Shown here one piece after another: positions 10,546 through 19,069 of a stretch of DNA of 64,000 bases (position 1 is the first letter of the stretch; every line of letters starts with the position of its first letter). The notes below the pieces were generated by a model, which was not told where the DNA came from, searched no databases, and saw only the letters and a program-made list of their open reading frames with translations. The position numbers and the translations under genes were made by a program. The stretch comes from Rhizobium sp. 16-449-1b (lineage in GTDB: Bacteria; Pseudomonadota; Alphaproteobacteria; Rhizobiales; Rhizobiaceae). The stretch is taken from positions 248,001 through 312,000 of the forward strand of contig NZ_JAGHMH010000024.1 of NCBI RefSeq assembly GCF_017741935.1. The letters run 5' to 3'.

Positions 10546-11094
10546 TCAGTGCCCAGCATCCTCGGCGCCCTCGGCGAGAAGGCCGAAGACGAAGTCCGCG
10601 AAGGAGCGCCAGCATTCCACCCGGAACGTATCCTCCTCGGTGCGGAAGAGCACGATCTCGGCCTTGCCGAACAGCGTGCGCGAGCAGGCGCCGACGGGGA
10701 AGGCTTCGAGCGAGAGGTCCTGCGGGCAGCCCGTGGAGATCGTGGTTTCGGCGCCCGGGCCGGAGACGATGATCGCGACGTTGCGGTGGGAGACGTCGGT
10801 CGCCGAATGCACGACGCCCACGTCCTTCAGCGCGCCCATCATGTCGGCGCCGCTCTCGTCGATGACCAGCCATTCGTCCGGGCCGAGCCAGAGTGCGGCG
10901 CGGGCGCCCTTGCGGCCCGAGGTCTTCGGTGCGTCGGGCACGGTGACGCCGAGCGCAGACGAAAGCGCCGAAAGCGATTCCGCCGGAGCGCGCAGCGCAA
11001 CGCGCGTGGCATTCGGCGCCGCCGTCAGCCGTACGCTGGCGGAGCCGCCCTGCTTGCCCGTGAGAACGGATGTGCGAACTGCCGTATCAGCCAT
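10546..11094 (-). CDS. soxG: Sarcosine oxidase gamma subunit SoxG
   Basis: This is the gamma subunit of the heterotetrameric sarcosine oxidase, which oxidises sarcosine to glycine and yields methylene-tetrahydrofolate and H2O2. The 182-residue protein has the family pattern LWLGPDEWLVI, then DVSHRNVAIIVSGP, then GCPQDLS. It is the last gene of soxBDAG. The ATG at 11094 overlaps the end of soxA by 8 bp. The longer frame starting at 11118 would overlap further and lacks support. Confidence 0.9.
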   Translation of the reverse strand: MADTAVRTSVLTGKQGGSASVRLTAAPNATRVALRAPAESLSALSSALGVTVPDAPKTSGRKGARAALWLGPDEWLVIDESGADMMGALKDVGVVHSATDVSHRNVAIIVSGPGAETTISTGCPQDLSLEAFPVGACSRTLFGKAEIVLFRTEEDTFRVECWRSFADFVFGLLAEGAEDAGH

Positions 11095-14080
11095 TGATGC
11101 GGCCTCCTTCCTTGTCAAAGAACACCATATCCGTCACCTCGACCGCGATCGTCTTGTCGGGCATCGGCACGTAGAGCGTCTCGCCCATGCGCTTGCGACC
11201 ACCGGCGACCAGCGCGAACGCGATCGACTTCCCAAGGTTTTCCGACCAGTAGGAGGAGGTCACGTGACCCAGCATCGTCATCGGCTTCGGCTCGTTGGGG
11301 TTGGCGACGACCTGCGCGCCTTCTTCGAGCACCAGCGTCGGATCCTTGGTGACGAGGCCGACCAGCTGCTTGCGGCCTTCCTTGACGAGATCCGGCCGCT
11401 TCAGGCCGCGAATGCCGACGAAGTCGGTCTTCTTCTTCGATACCGCCCAGTTGAGGCCGGCATCGTCAGGGGTCACGGTGCCATCCGTGTCCTGGCCGAC
11501 GATGATATAGCCCTTCTCGGCGCGAAGAACGTGCATCGTCTCGGTGCCGTAGACGCAGGCGCCGAGCGGCTCGGCGTTGGCCCAGACGGCTTCGAGAACC
11601 GACTGGCCGTAATCGGCCGGCACGTTGATTTCAAAGCCGGTTTCGCCGGTGAACGACACGCGGAAGAGACGCGCCGGAACGCCCATGACCGTGCACTCGG
11701 CAACACTCATATGCGGGAAGGCCTCGTTGGAGATATCGACGCCTTCGACCAGCGGCGCGATGATCTCGCGCGCCTTTGGACCCTGCACGGCGATGACGGC
11801 CCACTGCTCGGTCACAGACGTCAGCCACACCTTCAGATGCGGGAATTCGGTCTGCAGATAGTCTTCCATGTGGTTCAACACGCGCGGCGCGCCGCCCGTC
11901 GTCGTCGTCACGTGGAAGCGGTCGTCGGCCAGGCGCCCGACGACACCGTCGTCATAAACGAAGCCGTCGTCGCGGGTCATGATGCCGTAGCGGCACTTGC
12001 CGGGTTTCAGTGTGTCCCAGGCGTTGGTGTACATCAGGTTCATGAACTCGGCGGCGTCAGGCCCGACGACCTCGATCTTGCCGAGTGTCGAGGCATCGAA
12101 CACGCCGGCAACATCGCGCGCCGTCTTGCATTCGCGCGCGACCGCCTGGTGCATCGTCTCGCCGGCGCGCGGATAGAACCACGCACGCTTCCAGTTGCCG
12201 ACATCCTCGAACACCGCACCCTGAGCTTCTTCCCACTGGTGCAGTGGCGTCTTGCGCGTCGGGTCGAACAGCTCGCCACGCGAATGCGCGATCAGCGTGC
12301 CGTAGGTCACCGGCGTATAGGGCGCGCGGAAGGTGGTGAGACCGACCTGCGGGATTTCCTTGCCCAGCATCTCGGCGGCGATCGCCAGACCGTGCATGTT
12401 GGAGAGCTTGCCCTGGTCGGAGGCCATGCCGTTGGTCGTGAAGCGCTTGATGTGCTCGATCGAGTGCATCCCCTCGCGCACGGCAAGACGGATATCCTTG
12501 GCGCAGACGTCGTGCTGGAAATCGATGAAGGCCTTGGCGCTGGTCTCCGGACCCGCCCCTTCGGCCGCACCGATCATCCCGCCGGTCCACTGGTGCGCCT
12601 GCTCGGCCGAGATGCTGATCTTGCCAGCGGACGCCTTGCCGGCGGCCTGCGCCATCAGCGCGCCGGCTGCCAGCGATTCCTCGATCGTGCGCTGCAGGTC
12701 GTCGGTGCCGTTGCAGGCGCCGACGGAGAGGCAATCCTGGGCATAGGTGCCGGGCAGGAAGCGCTGCGTTTCCGGCTCGAACTTCACCTTGCCGCGCGAT
12801 TGCGAGAACAGGTGCACGGAAGGCGTCCAGCCCGCCGAAACGAGAAGCGCATCGACCGCGATCTTGCGCGGCGAGCCGCCGCCGTTGCGGGCAACCGTCA
12901 TCGACGAGATGCGCAGCTTGCCCGAGGTGTTGACGACCGACTGGCCGGCGAGAACATCGATGCCGAGCGAACGGGCCTCGGCCAGAACCGCAGCACCCGG
13001 CGTCTGCCGGCAATCGACGATCGCCGCGATCTCGACGCCAGCGCGCTTCAGATCGAAGGCCGCCTCATAGGCCGAGTCGTGCGCCGTATAGACGCCGACC
13101 TTCTGGCCGACGGCAACGCCGTACTGGTTGAGATACATGCGCGCGGCCGATGCCAGCATGATGCCCGGACGGTCGTTGTTCGGGAACACCATGTGGCGCT
13201 CGATGGCGCCATTGGCGAGGATGACGCGCTTGGCGCGCAGCTGCCACAGACGCTCGCGCGGCAGATGGCGGCTCGGGTTGGCGACATGGTCGGTCACGCG
13301 CTCGGCAAGGCCGACGAAATTGTGGTTGTAATAGCCGAAAGCCGTGGTGCGGGTCAGAACCTGCACATTGTCCATCGCCTTCAGAGCAGCAACCGTCTTC
13401 TGCGCCCACTCGTAGCCGGAAAGGCCGTCGATCGTCACGCCGCTATCGTAGCGCAGCGCGCCGCCGACATCGGCCTGCTCGTCGCAGAGGATGACCTTGG
13501 CGCCGGTCTGCGCCGCGGCCAATGCCGCCGAAAGACCAGCCACGCCGGCGCCGACGACAAGCACGTCGCAATGCGCGTAACGGCCGGCATAGTGATCGGG
13601 ATCGGCTTCCTTCGGCGCAACGCCGAGGCCGGCCGCGCGGCGGATGATCGGCTCGTAGAGGCTCTTCCAGGCGGCCTTCGGCCACATGAAGGTCTTGTAG
13701 TAGAAGCCGGCCGCGAAGAAGGGCGAGAGCAGGTTGTTGATGCCGCCGATATCGAAGGAAAGCGACGGGAAGCGGTTCTGCGATTCGACGATCATGCCGT
13801 CGAACACTTCCTGCACCGTGGCGCGCACGTTCGGCTGCTTGCGGGCGGCGTCACGCGAGACGTCGATCAGCGCGTTCGGCTCCTCGGCGCCGGCAGACAA
13901 AATGCCGCGCGGGCGGTGATACTTGAACGAGCGGCCGACCAGATGGATGTTGTTGGCAATCAGCGCCGAGGCGACGGTGTCGCCCTCGAGCGCCGTATAG
14001 GTCTTGCCGTCGAAGGTGAAGCGCGCGGTCTTGGCGGGCGTCAGGCGGCCCTTGCCCGATATACGGTTCGCAGCACTCAT
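11087..14080 (-). CDS. soxA: Sarcosine oxidase alpha subunit SoxA
   Basis: The 997-residue large subunit is of standard length. The N-terminus holds a 2Fe-2S-ferredoxin-like domain (FTFDGKTYTALEGDTVASAL), then an NAD-binding Rossmann domain (VLVVGAGVAGLSAALAAAQTG at about residue 173), then a GcvT/aminomethyltransferase-type C-terminal half that binds folate (residues about 600-990). NAD is bound as a structural cofactor in this family. The start overlaps the soxD stop by 4 bp (ATGA). It acts with SoxB, SoxD and SoxG to demethylate sarcosine from glycine betaine or creatinine breakdown. The creatininase-family gene at 39 kb may or may not relate to that route. Confidence 0.96.
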   Translation of the reverse strand: MSAANRISGKGRLTPAKTARFTFDGKTYTALEGDTVASALIANNIHLVGRSFKYHRPRGILSAGAEEPNALIDVSRDAARKQPNVRATVQEVFDGMIVESQNRFPSLSFDIGGINNLLSPFFAAGFYYKTFMWPKAAWKSLYEPIIRRAAGLGVAPKEADPDHYAGRYAHCDVLVVGAGVAGLSAALAAAQTGAKVILCDEQADVGGALRYDSGVTIDGLSGYEWAQKTVAALKAMDNVQVLTRTTAFGYYNHNFVGLAERVTDHVANPSRHLPRERLWQLRAKRVILANGAIERHMVFPNNDRPGIMLASAARMYLNQYGVAVGQKVGVYTAHDSAYEAAFDLKRAGVEIAAIVDCRQTPGAAVLAEARSLGIDVLAGQSVVNTSGKLRISSMTVARNGGGSPRKIAVDALLVSAGWTPSVHLFSQSRGKVKFEPETQRFLPGTYAQDCLSVGACNGTDDLQRTIEESLAAGALMAQAAGKASAGKISISAEQAHQWTGGMIGAAEGAGPETSAKAFIDFQHDVCAKDIRLAVREGMHSIEHIKRFTTNGMASDQGKLSNMHGLAIAAEMLGKEIPQVGLTTFRAPYTPVTYGTLIAHSRGELFDPTRKTPLHQWEEAQGAVFEDVGNWKRAWFYPRAGETMHQAVARECKTARDVAGVFDASTLGKIEVVGPDAAEFMNLMYTNAWDTLKPGKCRYGIMTRDDGFVYDDGVVGRLADDRFHVTTTTGGAPRVLNHMEDYLQTEFPHLKVWLTSVTEQWAVIAVQGPKAREIIAPLVEGVDISNEAFPHMSVAECTVMGVPARLFRVSFTGETGFEINVPADYGQSVLEAVWANAEPLGACVYGTETMHVLRAEKGYIIVGQDTDGTVTPDDAGLNWAVSKKKTDFVGIRGLKRPDLVKEGRKQLVGLVTKDPTLVLEEGAQVVANPNEPKPMTMLGHVTSSYWSENLGKSIAFALVAGGRKRMGETLYVPMPDKTIAVEVTDMVFFDKEGGRING

Positions 14081-14418
14081 TTCGCTTCTCCTTCGAGCTG
14101 CTCATAGGTCTCGACGGGAGCATGGGGCGCAGCCGCAGCACCGATATCGGGCTTCGGCTCGCCGGCCTTGTACGTCATGATGAACTTGTCGCTGATCGTG
14201 TCGCGCGCAGCATTGAAGAAGCGGCCGCATCCGTGCTGGTGGCGCCAGCGCTCGAAGATCAGCCCCTTCGGGTTGTCGCGCAGGAAGAAGAACTCCTCGA
14301 ACTGTTCGTCGGAGATCTCGGCGATGTTGGTCGGGCGGGCGATATGCGCATCGCCGGCGCCGCGAAATTCGAGCTCGGAGCGCTCTTCCTGACAGTATGG
14401 GCAATAGATAAGAAGCAT
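14077..14418 (-). CDS. soxD: Sarcosine oxidase delta subunit SoxD
   Basis: The small zinc-binding subunit of sarcosine oxidase, 113 residues. CPYC at residues 6-9 and the later HGCGRFFN provide the zinc ligands. The middle RDNPKG-x-FERWRH is typical. It lies between soxB (12 bp upstream) and soxA (4-bp overlap), as in all soxBDAG operons. The tail after residue 95 is low-complexity and rich in Ala and Pro. Confidence 0.94.
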   Translation of the reverse strand: MLLIYCPYCQEERSELEFRGAGDAHIARPTNIAEISDEQFEEFFFLRDNPKGLIFERWRHQHGCGRFFNAARDTISDKFIMTYKAGEPKPDIGAAAAPHAPVETYEQLEGEAK

Positions 14419-14430
14419 GATGTCCTCGTG

Positions 14431-15684
14431 TCAGTGCGCGACGGCTGCTGCGGCGGCTTCGTCGATCAGACGGCCGGTGCGGAAGCGGTCCAGCGTCAGG
14501 CCGGCATTGAACTTGTGCGCCTCGTCGCGGGCAATGAGGTGCGCGAAGAGATTGGCCGAGCCCGGCGTCGCCTTGAAGCCGCCGGTGCCCCAGCCGCAGT
14601 TGACGTAGAGCCCGGGAACCGGCGTCTTCGACTGGATGGCCGAGCGATCCGGCGTGTTGTCGACGATACCGCCCCACTGGCGCATCATCTTGACGCGGCG
14701 GAACATCGGGAAGAGCTCGCAGATGGCATCGAGCGTATGCGTGATGATCTGCAGGCCGCCGGTCTGGCTGTAGGAATTGTACTGGTCGGTGCCGGCGCCA
14801 ATGACGAGCTCGCCCTTGTCGGACTGCGAGATATAGGCATGCACCGTGTTGGACATGACCACGCAGGGGAAGATCGGCTTCAGCGGTTCGGAGACCAGCG
14901 CCTGCAGCGGGCTCGATTGCAGCGGCACGCGCACATCGGCCATCTTCATGACCGTGGTCGTGTGGCCGGCGGCCGAAACGCCCACCTTCTTGGCGCCGAT
15001 GAAGCCGCGCGATGTCTCGACACCGGTGACGCGACCGTCAGGGCCGCGGCGGATGCCGGTCACTTCGCAGTTCTGGATGATGTGGACGCCGCGATCGGAG
15101 GCAGCACGCGCATAGCCCCAGGCAACCGCATCGTGGCGCGCCGTGCCGCCGCGACGCTGCAGGGCCGCACCGTTGATTGGATAGCGGGCGCTGGCGGAGA
15201 TATCGAGCGGCGGACAATAGGCTTTGGCCTGTTCCGGCGTCAGCCATTCATTGTCGATGCCGTAGAGACGGTTGGCATGGATATGGCGCTTGAAGGACTG
15301 CTGGTCGTGCACATTGTGCGACAGCATCATCACGCCGCGCGGAGAGTACATGACATTGTAGTTGAGATCCTGCGAGAGGTTCTCCCAGAGCTTCATCGAA
15401 TGCTCGTAGATGTGCATGCTCTCTTCATAGAGATAGTTCGAGCGGATGATGGTCGTGTTACGGCCGGTATTGCCGCCGCCGAGCCAGCCCTTTTCGAGCA
15501 CCGCGACATTGGTGATGCCGTGCTCCTTGGCCAGATAATAGGCCGCGCCCAGGCCATGTCCGCCGCCACCGATGATGATGACGTCGTATTCGGCGCGCGG
15601 CTCCGGCGAAGTCCATTGCTTGTCCCAGCCCTTGTGCCCCCTGAGAGCCTCACGTGCCACGGCAAAAACCGAATATCTGCGCAT
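14431..15684 (-). CDS. soxB: Sarcosine oxidase beta subunit SoxB
   Basis: The 417-residue catalytic subunit binds FAD and covalent FMN. The FAD dinucleotide motif is DVIIIGGGGHGLGAAYYLA at about residue 33, and the C-terminal part contains the flavin-closing CGWGTGGFKATPGSA. The frame extends 69 codons further upstream, but ATG 15684 is chosen because AAGGAG lies just upstream on the minus strand and the family begins M-RYSVF. It is the first gene of the sox operon. The promoter should lie in the 268 bp before it, shared divergently with the DUF930 gene. Confidence 0.95.
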   Translation of the reverse strand: MRRYSVFAVAREALRGHKGWDKQWTSPEPRAEYDVIIIGGGGHGLGAAYYLAKEHGITNVAVLEKGWLGGGNTGRNTTIIRSNYLYEESMHIYEHSMKLWENLSQDLNYNVMYSPRGVMMLSHNVHDQQSFKRHIHANRLYGIDNEWLTPEQAKAYCPPLDISASARYPINGAALQRRGGTARHDAVAWGYARAASDRGVHIIQNCEVTGIRRGPDGRVTGVETSRGFIGAKKVGVSAAGHTTTVMKMADVRVPLQSSPLQALVSEPLKPIFPCVVMSNTVHAYISQSDKGELVIGAGTDQYNSYSQTGGLQIITHTLDAICELFPMFRRVKMMRQWGGIVDNTPDRSAIQSKTPVPGLYVNCGWGTGGFKATPGSANLFAHLIARDEAHKFNAGLTLDRFRTGRLIDEAAAAAVAH

Positions 15685-15952
15685 CCGCCTTGATCTCCTT
15701 GCGGGGAAAATCCCCTGTCGTCGGCCATACAAATCGCAAATCCAAATGCGGCACAACGTTTCTTTTGCGACGCCGGAAGGCTTTTGTTTTGACACGATGA
15801 AAGATTGCGCCGGATGCGGCGGAAGTGAGGCTGCGACATTTCCGCCGGCCGCGCGAAATGGCCTACACGAAATCGCCGAGTGAAATCCCAATGTCGTGAT
15901 CGCGTCCCGCCCGACCTTGATCGGCTTTGAAAACGCGTGCTAGTCGCCCCGC

Positions 15953-16333
15953 ATGGCAAAGCTACTACCCCCGATGGGCCTCGCCCTTTTTACGATTTGC
16001 GCCGTTTCGACCAACGCGCTGGCGCTCGATAGCAGAACGATCTCCCAGATCAAAAAGCTCATGCCGGTCGATCAGCTCGACCAGCGATGCGACATCGAGG
16101 CGATGGATCGTCTTCAGGCCGACAAGGTCATCTCCTACACCTTCTCGCACCCCAAGCGCACGGCGGTGCATGTCGATGCTGACGGCGCGGTCTTCCGGCG
16201 CAACGGCAATTGGTACCGCCTCTCCTACGCCTGCACGACAAGCCCCGACCACCTCTCGATCGTCGCCTTCACCTTCAAGCGCGGCGCAATCATCGCCCAC
16301 AAGGACTGGACGCGGTATTACCTCTACCCGTAA
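15953..16333 (+). CDS. Secreted DUF930-family protein
   Basis: The 126-residue protein has a signal peptide (hydrophobic 8-22, cleavage likely after ALA at about 24). The mature part contains LDQRCDIEAMDRLQADKV and ends in a Trp-Tyr-rich segment DWTRYYLYP. The two cysteines, CDIEAMD and YACTTS, could form a disulphide. This matches the DUF930 family common in rhizobia; no function is known. Its start is divergent from soxB. Confidence 0.72.
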   Translation: MAKLLPPMGLALFTICAVSTNALALDSRTISQIKKLMPVDQLDQRCDIEAMDRLQADKVISYTFSHPKRTAVHVDADGAVFRRNGNWYRLSYACTTSPDHLSIVAFTFKRGAIIAHKDWTRYYLYP

Positions 16334-16438
16334 GCGGCTGGCATCGCTTGCGGTTGCAATCGCCGCCCCCTCGCCTAGCTTCCCTTATAGGTCACGCCGC
16401 AGCCAACCGGGCGGCATGACGAGAAAGGGAGGCAAAGC

Positions 16439-16705
16439 ATGTGCCGGAATATCAAACCCCTGTTCAATTTCGACCCGCCGGCAACGGACGCGGAAATCCA
16501 TGATGCGGCGCTTCAGTTCGTGCGCAAGCTGAGCGGCACCAACAAGCCATCGAAACGCAACGAGGAAGCCTTCGAGGCCGCCGTTTCGTCGATCGCCGCC
16601 TGCGCGCGCGAACTGCTGGACACGCTGGAGACCTCGCAGCCGCCGCGCGACCGCGAGGAAGTGGCCGCCAAGGCGCGGGCGAAGTCAGCGCTCCGGTTCG
16701 CGTGA
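16439..16705 (+). CDS. DUF2277-family small protein
   Basis: The 88-residue protein starts MCRNIKPLFNFDPPATDAEI and continues with ALQFVRKLSGTNKPSKRNEEAF, the full signature of DUF2277. GGGAGG lies about 5 bp before the ATG. The family is cytoplasmic, helical and of unknown function. Its stop overlaps a GTG in the frame of the next gene, so the two are probably co-transcribed. This coupling to a VOC protein is the only clue to a role. Confidence 0.82.
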   Translation: MCRNIKPLFNFDPPATDAEIHDAALQFVRKLSGTNKPSKRNEEAFEAAVSSIAACARELLDTLETSQPPRDREEVAAKARAKSALRFA

Positions 16706-16719
16706 AGGAGGCACGACGC

Positions 16720-17157
16720 ATGGCGGTCAAGCGTATGGACAATGTCGGCATCGTCGTTGACGACCTCGACGAGACAATCGATTTCTTCCGCGAACTCGGC
16801 CTTGAGCTGGAGGGCCGCACCATGGTCGAAGGAGAGTGGGCCGGACGCATCACCGGGCTCGGCGACCAGCAAGTCGAGATCGCCATGATGCGCACGCCGG
16901 ATGGCCACAGCCGCCTCGAACTCTCCCGCTTCATCTCGCCTGATATCATCGCCGATCACCGAGACGCCCCGGTCAACGCGCTCGGCTATCTCCGCGTCAT
17001 GTTCGCCGTGGACGACATCGACGACACCCTCGAACGCCTCGCCAAACGCGGCGCCCGGCTCGAAGGCGAGCTGGTGCAATACAAGGATGCCTATCGGCTC
17101 TGCTACATCAGGGGTCCGGGCGGGCTTTTGATCGGCCTTGCGCAGGAACTGGACTGA
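16720..17157 (+). CDS. VOC-family (glyoxalase/dioxygenase fold) protein
   Basis: The 145-residue protein has two beta-alpha-beta-beta-beta modules, the first beginning MDNVGIVVDDLDETIDFFRELGL. The second contains the tail YIRGPGGLLIGLAQEL with a Gly where many metal-dependent members carry the Glu ligand. ATG 16720 is preferred over the GTG at 16702 because GAAGGAGG precedes it. The substrate is unknown. It could be a lactoylglutathione-lyase-like enzyme or a binding protein for an antibiotic or toxin. Confidence 0.8.
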   Translation: MAVKRMDNVGIVVDDLDETIDFFRELGLELEGRTMVEGEWAGRITGLGDQQVEIAMMRTPDGHSRLELSRFISPDIIADHRDAPVNALGYLRVMFAVDDIDDTLERLAKRGARLEGELVQYKDAYRLCYIRGPGGLLIGLAQELD

Positions 17158-17214
17158 GGGCATCGATATCGGCGAAGAGCCGTCGCCACACCGCCTCAAG
17201 CCGGCCGCTCCCCC

Positions 17215-18138
17215 TCACTCTCCCGGCGTCCACCGCACCTCCGAAACCTCGCGCGCCACATCCGCAATCAGCGAGCGCAGCCAGCGATGGGCGGGGTCGT
17301 CGCGGTGGCGGACGTGCCAGGCGAGATCGACGGGGAAGCTGCCGAGATCGACGGGCGCCGGCACGATCTTCAGCCTGGGGTCGGCGGCCAGGTGCCGGCA
17401 GATCAGCCGCGGCAGCGTCGCGCAATAATCGGTAACGGCGATCATCTCCGGCACGGCGAGGAAATGCGTCACCGACACCGCCACCTCGCGCCGTAGCCCG
17501 CGCTGCTCCAGCGCCTGGAACAACCCGACGCGCAAGCGGCCATGGGGCACGACATTCACATGCCGCATACGCTCGTACTGCTCCTTCGACAGGCTGTCCG
17601 AAATCTCGGGATGATCCGCCCTGACCACGCAGGCGAGCCCCTCGTCCATCAGATGCTGCACCACCAGATTGTCCGGCGGCTCGACGATGCGGCCGAGCAC
17701 CATGGCCGTCGTGCCCGACATGACGCCGGTCTCGATGAGGTCGTTGCCATAGGGCGTCAGCCGAAGCCTGATCCCCGGCGCCGTCTCGCGCAGCCTCGCG
17801 ACGATGGCGGGCATCAAAACATATTCGACATAGCTGTTGGGCGCGATGGTGAAGGAGAGATCGGCCTCAGCGGGATCGAACTCCTGCTGCCCGAGCACCG
17901 CCCCATCGATCGCCGCCAGCGCGGTTGCGATCACGGGCGCCAGCTCCAGCGCCATCTGCGTCGGCTGCATGCCGTAGCGTTCGCGCACGAACAGCGGATC
18001 GCGCATGACAACGCGCAGCCGCGCCAGCGCATTGGAGAGCGCCGGCTGGGTAATGCCCAGGCGGTCGGCGGCGCGCGTGACATTGCGCTCTTCCATCAGG
18101 GTCACGAAGACAGGCAGCAGGTTAAGGTCGTATCGCAT
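17215..18138 (-). CDS. LysR-family transcriptional regulator
   Basis: The 307-residue protein has an N-terminal winged helix-turn-helix (RNVTRAADRLGITQPALSNALARLR, residues 18-42) and a LysR substrate-binding domain. It begins MRYDLNLLPVFVTLMEERN like NodD/SyrM-type members. It is divergent from the SDR gene, with a 121-bp gap that holds AATATCT/AGATATC half-sites. By the usual LysR logic it should control the SDR gene and itself. The ligand is unknown. Confidence 0.9.
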   Translation of the reverse strand: MRYDLNLLPVFVTLMEERNVTRAADRLGITQPALSNALARLRVVMRDPLFVRERYGMQPTQMALELAPVIATALAAIDGAVLGQQEFDPAEADLSFTIAPNSYVEYVLMPAIVARLRETAPGIRLRLTPYGNDLIETGVMSGTTAMVLGRIVEPPDNLVVQHLMDEGLACVVRADHPEISDSLSKEQYERMRHVNVVPHGRLRVGLFQALEQRGLRREVAVSVTHFLAVPEMIAVTDYCATLPRLICRHLAADPRLKIVPAPVDLGSFPVDLAWHVRHRDDPAHRWLRSLIADVAREVSEVRWTPGE

Positions 18139-18259
18139 TCAGTTATAATGCAGCATGAATATCTAGGATCAAACAAATAAATTTCTGAAATAGATATCCG
18201 AGGCGCATGATCCAATCATCAAAGGCCAGAAGAGTTCAGGCCAAACAAGGAGAACGATC

Positions 18260-19000
18260 ATGAGTGAGAACATCAAGGGTAAAGTCGTACTCATCACCGG
18301 TGGCAGCACCGGCCTCGGCGCTGAAACCGCGCGCCATCTGGCAGCCAACGGCGCCCGCGTCGCGATCGCCGCCCGCCGCAAGGACAAGCTCGATGACGTC
18401 GTCGCCGAAATCACCAAGGCCGGCGGCGAAGCCCGCGCCTACCAGCTCGACGTCGTCGACAAGAACCAGGTCAAGCAGGTGACCGACGCCGTGATCGCCG
18501 ATTTCGGCACGCTGGATGTGCTGATCAACAATGCCGGCATCATGCCGATCCGTCCGATGGCCGAGGTCAACACCGAGGAATGGGACGCGATGATCGACGT
18601 CAACATCAAGGGCACGCTCTATGGCATCGCCGCCGCCCTGCCCTTCTTCCTGGAAAAGAGCCGCGGCCACATCATCAACCTGAGCTCGGTTGCCGGCATC
18701 AAGGTTTTCGCGCCGGGTGGCACCGTCTATTCCGGCACCAAGTTCGCCGTCCGCGCCATCTCCGATGGTCTGCGCCAGGAAGTCGGCGCCAAGGTTCGCG
18801 TCACCTCGATCGAGCCCGGCGCCGTCGACAGCGAGCTCAAGCACAACACTACGGGTACCGCGCAATCGAGCGTGCTCGACTTCTACAAGATTGCCATTCC
18901 GGCAAGCGCGGTGGCCCGCGCCATCGCCTATGCCATCGCCCAGCCCGACGATGTCGATATCAACGAGATCGTCCTGCGCCCGACCGCCCAGGAATTCTGA
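18260..19000 (+). CDS. Short-chain dehydrogenase/reductase (SDR)
   Basis: The 246-residue classical SDR has the cofactor motif TGGSTGLGAETAR at residues 12-24 and ARRKDK, consistent with NADP preference. NNAGIM follows at about 92. The active site has Ser in NLSSVAG and YSGTKFAV with the catalytic Tyr and Lys. AAGGAGAA lies before the ATG. Transcribed away from the LysR gene, which probably controls it. The substrate cannot be told. Confidence 0.9.
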   Translation: MSENIKGKVVLITGGSTGLGAETARHLAANGARVAIAARRKDKLDDVVAEITKAGGEARAYQLDVVDKNQVKQVTDAVIADFGTLDVLINNAGIMPIRPMAEVNTEEWDAMIDVNIKGTLYGIAAALPFFLEKSRGHIINLSSVAGIKVFAPGGTVYSGTKFAVRAISDGLRQEVGAKVRVTSIEPGAVDSELKHNTTGTAQSSVLDFYKIAIPASAVARAIAYAIAQPDDVDINEIVLRPTAQEF

Positions 19001-19025
19001 TCTATATAATGATGTGACGATGCAG

Positions 19026-19059
19026 CGGCTCGCCTCTCCGAAAAGAGAGAGGCGAGCCG
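19026..19059. terminator. Hairpin between convergent SDR and TadG-like genes
   Basis: A 13-bp perfect stem CGGCTCGCCTCTC / GAGAGGCGAGCCG has an 8-nt loop and is followed on the plus strand by TTTCCGTTT. It sits between two convergent stop codons, so it probably serves both. Confidence 0.75.
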
Positions 19060-19069
19060 TTTCCGTTTC

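Noticed and set aside
10640..14107. A 1155-codon open frame on the plus strand opposite soxA and soxG
   Set aside because: It is the antisense shadow of GC-rich, intact sox genes; its translation is rich in Arg, His and Asp with no domain, and the minus-strand genes match families over their whole length.
15685..15891. 69-codon upstream extension of soxB
   Set aside because: Not part of the SoxB family and downstream ATG has AAGGAG; the extension lies in the promoter region.
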